DNA from: Caulobacter sp048541825
GTDB taxonomy: Bacteria; Pseudomonadota; Alphaproteobacteria; Caulobacterales; Caulobacteraceae
Length of the DNA: 64,000 nt
Reading direction: 5' to 3'
Assembly: GCF_048541825.1 (NCBI RefSeq)
Contig: NZ_CP183332.1
Location: forward strand, 1,240,001-1,304,000
Both the position numbers and the translations under genes were made by a program. Of this stretch, positions 59,715 through 64,000 are shown in pieces. The first letter of the stretch is position 1. Each line of letters opens with the position of its first letter. The notes below the pieces were generated by a model. That model did no database searches. It was given only the letters and a program-made list of their open reading frames with translations, and had not been told where the DNA came from.

Positions 59715-60992
59715 CTAGGGGCGGCGATGAACGACGCCATCCTTGATTACCAGAACCACGGCCTTGGTCGCCTCGATATCCCGGGTCGGATCGCCGGTGA
59801 CGGCGACGATGTCGGCAAGGTAGCCGGGCTTCAGCTGGCCAAGATCGTTCTGCCGCCGCAGCACTCTGGCGTCCACGGCCGTAGCGGCCAGCAGGGCCTG
59901 GGTCGGGCTCATGCCGTGGCGGACCATCCACACTAGCTCGCGGGCGTTGTCGCCATGGCGGAATACGCCGACATCGCTGCCCATACCGATGGTTACGCCA
60001 CTCTTTATCGCCAGCCTGAAGGCCCGTTCGGCGGCCTGCATGGCGGGGGTGGACGGTGTCTTGCCGGCGACATAGCCGCCGAAATAGGTCGAGGTGCTCT
60101 CGCTGGCCGTCAGGGTGGGGAAATAGGCGACGCCCTTTTCGGCCATCAGCCTGAAGGTGGCTTCCGAGCCGCCATAGCCATGTTCGATGGTGTCGGCGCC
60201 GGCCAGGATCGAGCGGCGCATGCCCTCGTCGCTGGCGGCGTGGATCGCCACCGGGCGGCCGCTGGAATGGGCGACATCGATCATCGCTTTCAATTCGTCG
60301 AGGGTGAAGGTCGGCTGGGTCGAGCCGTCGGGGCCGACGCGGTAGTCAGCATAGATCTTGATCCAGTCGGCGCCCGCGCCGGCCTGCTCGCGCACCGCCC
60401 TGACGCCCTCGTCGATCCCGCTGGCCTCCTGGGCGCCCTGGGGGATCTCGGCCTCGGGATTGTAGTTGCGGCGCGCGGGGCCGTAGGCGCCGGTAGCGAC
60501 GATGGCGCGGGTGGCCACGAACAGGCGCGGACCCGGGATCAGCCTGTCATTGATGGCGCGCTTGATCGAGACGTCCGACACGCCCGCGCCCTCGGCACCC
60601 AGGTCGCGCAGGGTGGTGAACCCCGCGTCCAGCGTGGCCCTGGCCTGAACCGTCGCGCGGATTACGCGGTAGTCGGGCGCTTCCTTCAGCACCTGATCGT
60701 CCCATGAGGCTTCATTGTAGGGATGCAGCAGCAGGTGGCTGTGCAGATCCATGAGGCCGGGGATCACCGTCGCGCCAGGCAGGTCGATGACCTCGGCTCC
60801 GGTCGCGTCGAGGCCGGCAGCAGGGCCGACTGCGGCAATCCTGTTGTCGCGGATCAGAACACCCCAGCCCTCATGGGGCGGACCGGTGTCCTCGGCCGTC
60901 CAGACACGGGCGGGCTTGAGCAGGATAGGCTGGGCGGCTTCGGCGAGGCTGGGAGCCAGGACAAAGGCAAGGACGGCGATCAGATGGCGCAT
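59715..60992 (-). CDS. Secreted amidohydrolase-superfamily enzyme
   Basis: A 425-residue metallohydrolase with a signal peptide (MRHLIAVLAFVLAPSLAEAA), which places it in the periplasm. The metal motif HxH is in GLMDLHSHLLLHP, the bridging Lys is in IKIYADYRVG, a metal His in AIHAASDEGMRRSI, another in GADTIEHGYGG, and the Asp in GMGSDVGVF. This pattern is that of imidazolonepropionase/Xaa-Pro dipeptidase-like amidohydrolases, several of which cleave peptides C-terminal to Pro or Arg/Lys. The substrate is unknown. Confidence 0.9.
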   Translation of the reverse strand: MRHLIAVLAFVLAPSLAEAAQPILLKPARVWTAEDTGPPHEGWGVLIRDNRIAAVGPAAGLDATGAEVIDLPGATVIPGLMDLHSHLLLHPYNEASWDDQVLKEAPDYRVIRATVQARATLDAGFTTLRDLGAEGAGVSDVSIKRAINDRLIPGPRLFVATRAIVATGAYGPARRNYNPEAEIPQGAQEASGIDEGVRAVREQAGAGADWIKIYADYRVGPDGSTQPTFTLDELKAMIDVAHSSGRPVAIHAASDEGMRRSILAGADTIEHGYGGSEATFRLMAEKGVAYFPTLTASESTSTYFGGYVAGKTPSTPAMQAAERAFRLAIKSGVTIGMGSDVGVFRHGDNARELVWMVRHGMSPTQALLAATAVDARVLRRQNDLGQLKPGYLADIVAVTGDPTRDIEATKAVVLVIKDGVVHRRP

Positions 60993-61111
60993 GGACGACT
61001 CGCGGTTGGGTGACGAGCTAACGCCAAAATCGCGGCGGTCCCAACCAAAGGAATGGGCAACGGAATGGGCGCGGACGACAATCGTCGCCCGCGCCCGCCC
61101 TGCATTGCCCG

Positions 61112-61579
61112 CTAGGCGGTCGCGCAGCGCCAGCTGATCAGCGGTCCGTCCTCTTCGTCGAGGCGCTCGCCCATCTGCACAAAGCCGTTGCGGCTCAACA
61201 CAGCTTGCGAGGCCTGGTTCGTCGTAGATGTCTCCGCCGTCAGGGCTGTTACGTCGGCCCGGCCTTTCGCCCACGCGACGATGTCACTCACAGCTCGACC
61301 GGCGCAGCCGCGACCCTGTCGACTGGGCGCGACGCCATAGCCGATATCGACCACGCCGTGCTCTGGCGGCCGCGTGACCGAGCAGAGCCCGACCACCTCG
61401 CCGCTCTCGACGATCAGCCAGGAGGCGGGCGAGAAGGTCGCCCAGACGCCGTTGGCGACACCGGCCAGCATTTGGATGATCGCAGGCGGCGCGATCGGCG
61501 TGTCGGCCAGAGCTAGATCTCTTGGCCCGAGGCCCAGCATCAGGCGTGCGTAGTCGTCTTTGGTTGTTTCCAGGATCAT
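61112..61579 (-). CDS. GNAT-family acetyltransferase
   Basis: A 155-residue protein (start 61579, MILETTKDDYARLMLGL). The acetyl-CoA-binding motif A is GYGVAPSRQGRGCAGRAVSDIVAWA near residue 80, followed by the standard C-terminal ETSTTNQASQAVLSRNGFVQMGE. Substrate unknown. It is transcribed toward the amidohydrolase gene on the same strand. Confidence 0.85.
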   Translation of the reverse strand: MILETTKDDYARLMLGLGPRDLALADTPIAPPAIIQMLAGVANGVWATFSPASWLIVESGEVVGLCSVTRPPEHGVVDIGYGVAPSRQGRGCAGRAVSDIVAWAKGRADVTALTAETSTTNQASQAVLSRNGFVQMGERLDEEDGPLISWRCATA

Positions 61580-61791
61580 GGTTGCTCTCGAAGGAAATGA
61601 GGGGACGTCGATGACGTCTGTCCAGGCTTCGTGAGCGGTCAGCGTCCGGGCGTGCTCACACGCGTCCTCGCTGGCCGCTGAAGCGGTCCAAGGCGAGGTC
61701 GGTGAGCAAAGGCATTCTCCTGGAACTGACCCGCCGATCTCGTCGGTGGGCATTCCCAGACCCTACGAACTGCCCGCGTCGTTGGGAAGAC

Positions 61792-63303
61792 TCAGATTTC
61801 CTGGTTGTACTTCCCGACCCGGTCGCCGAGGCGCGGCTTCACTTCCTGGCGGAACAGGGCGCGCATGTCGTCTTCGGAGCTGGTGCTCTCGACCACGACC
61901 ACGATCTCGGGCTTGTTGGACGAGGCCCGCACCAGCACCCACGAGCCGTCTTCCAGGTGCACCCGCACGCCGTTGACGGTGATGACCTCGGTGATCCTGC
62001 GGCCCAGGATGGAGCCGCCGGCGGCGAACAGGTCCTGGTATTCCTTCACCACGTCATCGACGATCCCGTACTTCACCTCGTCGCCGCAGTGCGGGCTCAT
62101 GGTCAGGGAGGTGAAGGCCACCGGCAGGGCCTTGCGCATGTCCGACAGCTTCACGCCCGGATTGCGGTCCAGCATGGCCAGGACGGCGGCGGCGGCGGTC
62201 AGGCCGCAATCATAACCGTAGCCCAGGTCGCCGTTCATGAAGAAGTGGCCGCTCTTCTCGAACCCGGCCAATGCGCCGACCTCGGCGCTCTTACGTTTGA
62301 TGTAGCTGTGGCCGGTCTTCCAGTAGATCACCTTGCAGCCATGCTGCGCCAGGATCGGGTCGGTGGCGTAGAGCCCCGTCGACTTCACATCGACCACGAA
62401 GGTCGCGCCTGGGTTCAACGGGGCAAGGTCGCGGGCCAGCATCAGGCCGATCTTGTCGGCGAAGATCTCCTCGCCCTCGTCATCGACCACGCCGCAGCGG
62501 TCGCCATCGCCGTCAAATCCGAACGCCAGGTCGGCGCCATGCTCGCGCACGGCGGCCGCCATGGAGTGCAGCATCTCAACGTCTTCCGGGTTCGGATTAT
62601 ATTTGGGGAAGGTGTAGTCGAGCTCGGTGTCCATGCCGACCACGTCGGAGACGCCCATGCGCTGCAGGGCGTCGACCGCGAAGGCCCCGGCCGTGCCGTT
62701 GCCGCAGGCGGCGATGACCTTCAGCGGCCGGGTGATGCTGGCGCGTTTGGCGACGTCGGCGATGAAGCGTTCGGCCTCGCCCTCGACCCGGATCAGCTTG
62801 CCGCCGTCGCGTTCCACGAACTTGCCGCCCAGCACGATGTCGCGCAGCCGGCCCATCTCGTCGGGACCGAAGGTGAGGGGGCGTTGCGCGCCCATTTTCA
62901 CGCCGGTCCAGCCGTTCTCGTTGTGGCTGGCGGTGACCATGGCCACGCAGGGGATGTCCAGATCGAACTGGGCGAAATAGGCGGTGGGCGACAGGGCCAG
63001 GCCGATGTCGTGCACTTCGCAGCCGGCCGAGATCAGGCCCAGGATCAGGGCGTTCTTGATCGACGAGGAATAGGAGCGGAAGTCGTGGCCGACCACGATC
63101 TTCGACAGGTCCAGCTCGTGGATATAGGTGCCGAGCCCGAGGCCCAGGGCCTGAATGCCCAGCAGGTTGATGTCGGGGCCGAACAGCCAGCGTGCGTCAT
63201 ATTCCCGAAAGCCCGTGGCCTTGACCAGCGGCTCGTTCTCATAGGCGGCGGTATTGGGAACGAGGTCGGAGCGGGGCGCGGAGAACATCGGGGCTCGCAT
63301 CAT
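61792..63303 (-). CDS. Phosphomannomutase/phosphoglucomutase
   Basis: Interconverts hexose 1- and 6-phosphates for surface polysaccharides. The 503-residue protein carries the phosphoserine loop in VTASHNENGWTGVKMG near residue 122, the metal loop GFDGDGDRCGVVDDEGEE near 262, the sugar-binding FEKSGHFFMNGD near 355 and the C-terminal phosphate-binding RASSNKPEIVVVVES. It resembles the long AlgC/ManB type. Its neighbour on the same strand is kdsD, also a sugar-phosphate enzyme of envelope synthesis. Confidence 0.92.
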   Translation of the reverse strand: MMRAPMFSAPRSDLVPNTAAYENEPLVKATGFREYDARWLFGPDINLLGIQALGLGLGTYIHELDLSKIVVGHDFRSYSSSIKNALILGLISAGCEVHDIGLALSPTAYFAQFDLDIPCVAMVTASHNENGWTGVKMGAQRPLTFGPDEMGRLRDIVLGGKFVERDGGKLIRVEGEAERFIADVAKRASITRPLKVIAACGNGTAGAFAVDALQRMGVSDVVGMDTELDYTFPKYNPNPEDVEMLHSMAAAVREHGADLAFGFDGDGDRCGVVDDEGEEIFADKIGLMLARDLAPLNPGATFVVDVKSTGLYATDPILAQHGCKVIYWKTGHSYIKRKSAEVGALAGFEKSGHFFMNGDLGYGYDCGLTAAAAVLAMLDRNPGVKLSDMRKALPVAFTSLTMSPHCGDEVKYGIVDDVVKEYQDLFAAGGSILGRRITEVITVNGVRVHLEDGSWVLVRASSNKPEIVVVVESTSSEDDMRALFRQEVKPRLGDRVGKYNQEI

Positions 63304-63386
63304 AGTTGAGAGGGTCGCTTTAGCGGCCCCGGACCGACGCTGCTAGCGTTCTTGAATGACATCGAGTGTCAAAACGTGACCTACGC

Positions 63387-64000
63387 CTAGATAATGCCCG
63401 CCCGCAGCAGATCGTGGACATGCAGGATGCCGACGGCGCGGCCGCTGTCGACCACGAATAGCACGGTAATACGGCGCTCGTTCATCACCTTCAGGGCTTC
63501 GGCGGCCAGGGCATTGGGGCCGATGGTCTGGGGCGCGTGGGTCATCACCTCATCGGCGCGGTGATCCAGCAGGCCGTCCATATGACGGCGCAGGTCGCCG
63601 TCGGTGATCAGACCGATCAACTGGCCAGAAGGGTCGATCACGCCGGCCGCGCCGAAACGCTTCTCGCTCATCACCAGCAGGGCGGCTGGCATGGGGGCGT
63701 CGGCGGCGACCAGCGGCAGTTCCTGATCGCCATGCATCAGGTCGCCGACCGTGCGCAGCATCGAGCCCAGCTTGCCGCCGGGATGGAAGACCCGGAAATC
63801 GCTGGCGGTGAATCCCCGTCGCTCCAGCAGGGCCACGGCCAAGGCGTCGCCCAGGGCCATCTGCAGGGTCGTCGAGGTCGTAGGGGCATTGACCTCCGCT
63901 GTCGCTTCCGGAGCGTCGGGCAGCAGCAGCAGAATGTCGGCGGCGCGACCCAGTTGGCTGTCGGCCACGGCGGTGATGGCGATCAGCGGGATCGAGAAGC
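63387..64000 (-). CDS. kdsD: Arabinose-5-phosphate isomerase KdsD, C-terminal part (truncated by window edge)
   Basis: Makes arabinose 5-phosphate, the first precursor of KDO for lipopolysaccharide. The frame enters from the window edge (FSIPLIAITAVADSQLGRAAD), so the start and most of the sugar isomerase (SIS) domain are missing; about 204 residues remain. TSTTLQMALGDALAVALLERRGF and FHPGGKLG are typical of the KpsF/GutQ/KdsD group, and two CBS domains follow (VGDLMHGDQELPLVAAD and DEVMTHAPQTIGPNALA). A GutQ-type paralogue cannot be excluded by sequence alone. The upstream phosphomannomutase context favours LPS synthesis. Confidence 0.9.
   Translation of the reverse strand, partial: FSIPLIAITAVADSQLGRAADILLLLPDAPEATAEVNAPTTSTTLQMALGDALAVALLERRGFTASDFRVFHPGGKLGSMLRTVGDLMHGDQELPLVAADAPMPAALLVMSEKRFGAAGVIDPSGQLIGLITDGDLRRHMDGLLDHRADEVMTHAPQTIGPNALAAEALKVMNERRITVLFVVDSGRAVGILHVHDLLRAGII

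Noticed and set aside
61702..63309. Antisense open frame opposite phosphomannomutase
   Set aside because: The phosphomannomutase motifs are on the minus strand, and this frame has shadow composition.
1..64000. Mobile element, prophage, CRISPR or tRNA/rRNA genes
   Set aside because: No transposase, integrase, phage or Cas protein was seen, no regularly spaced repeats exist, and I found no tRNA T-loop motif in a convincing cloverleaf context.

Overview
The window is a high-GC, gene-dense stretch of an alphaproteobacterial chromosome, most likely Caulobacteraceae and probably Caulobacter. The evidence is gene content and order rather than a marker gene: serS-surE-pcm followed by a DipM-type LysM/LytM gene, yajC-secD-secF, lpxC-bamD-recN-ligA, leuA, and mreBCD-PBP2-RodA. 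Supporting signs are an alphaproteobacterial-type SOS box (GAAC-N7-GAAC) before recN, clustered GANTC (CcrM-type) sites before mreB, and a possible CtrA-like site before the DipM gene. No rRNA, tRNA, CRISPR array, insertion sequence, transposase or prophage was recognised.

Layout. 1-4.5 kb: the end of serS, the surE/pcm damage-repair pair and the division-regulator lipoprotein DipM. 5.2-11 kb: a DUF815 ATPase facing yajC-secD-secF, an NDUFAF3-like (Mth938) gene, a PuuD-like membrane protein and an NDUFAF6-like (squalene/phytoene synthase fold) gene. 11-21 kb: a secreted S9 peptidase, then lpxC, bamD, recN, a membrane acyltransferase and ligA. 21-30 kb: mostly minus-strand housekeeping genes (aminopeptidase P, PrmA, a methyltransferase, UvrD) and a 1.1-kb gene-free stretch rich in palindromic repeats. 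30-45 kb: accessory and metabolic genes, including a small secreted Hcp-like protein, an HTH regulator, Coq4, a flavin-dependent halogenase homologue next to an AlgX/AlgJ-like SGNH protein, a DUF6807-GST pair, an HWE/HisKA_2 histidine kinase, an aspartate aminotransferase, an orphan ParA, and a TetR/alkyl-sulfatase divergent pair. 46-55 kb: leuA with a leucine-rich leader peptide, a DMT permease, and the complete rod-shape operon with a coupled acetyltransferase. 55-64 kb: hydrolases, an efflux pump, a secreted amidohydrolase, phosphomannomutase and the end of kdsD.

How the genes work together. Much of the window serves the cell envelope: Sec export (YajC/SecD/SecF), lipid A and KDO supply (LpxC, KdsD, phosphomannomutase), outer-membrane assembly (BamD), elongation (MreBCD/PBP2/RodA) and division (DipM). 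A second theme is genome maintenance (RecN, LigA, UvrD). The accessory middle section is mixed and shows no mobile-element borders.

No gene set looks like a wholly new defence or biosynthetic system. The most informative observations are the leu leader with alternative hairpins, the perfect 18-bp palindrome between the TetR gene and the alkyl sulfatase, the recN SOS box, the loss of zinc ligands in the DipM-like LytM domain, and the association of two complex-I assembly-factor homologues with the SecDF genes. All family assignments are from reading the protein sequences by eye; no database search was run.
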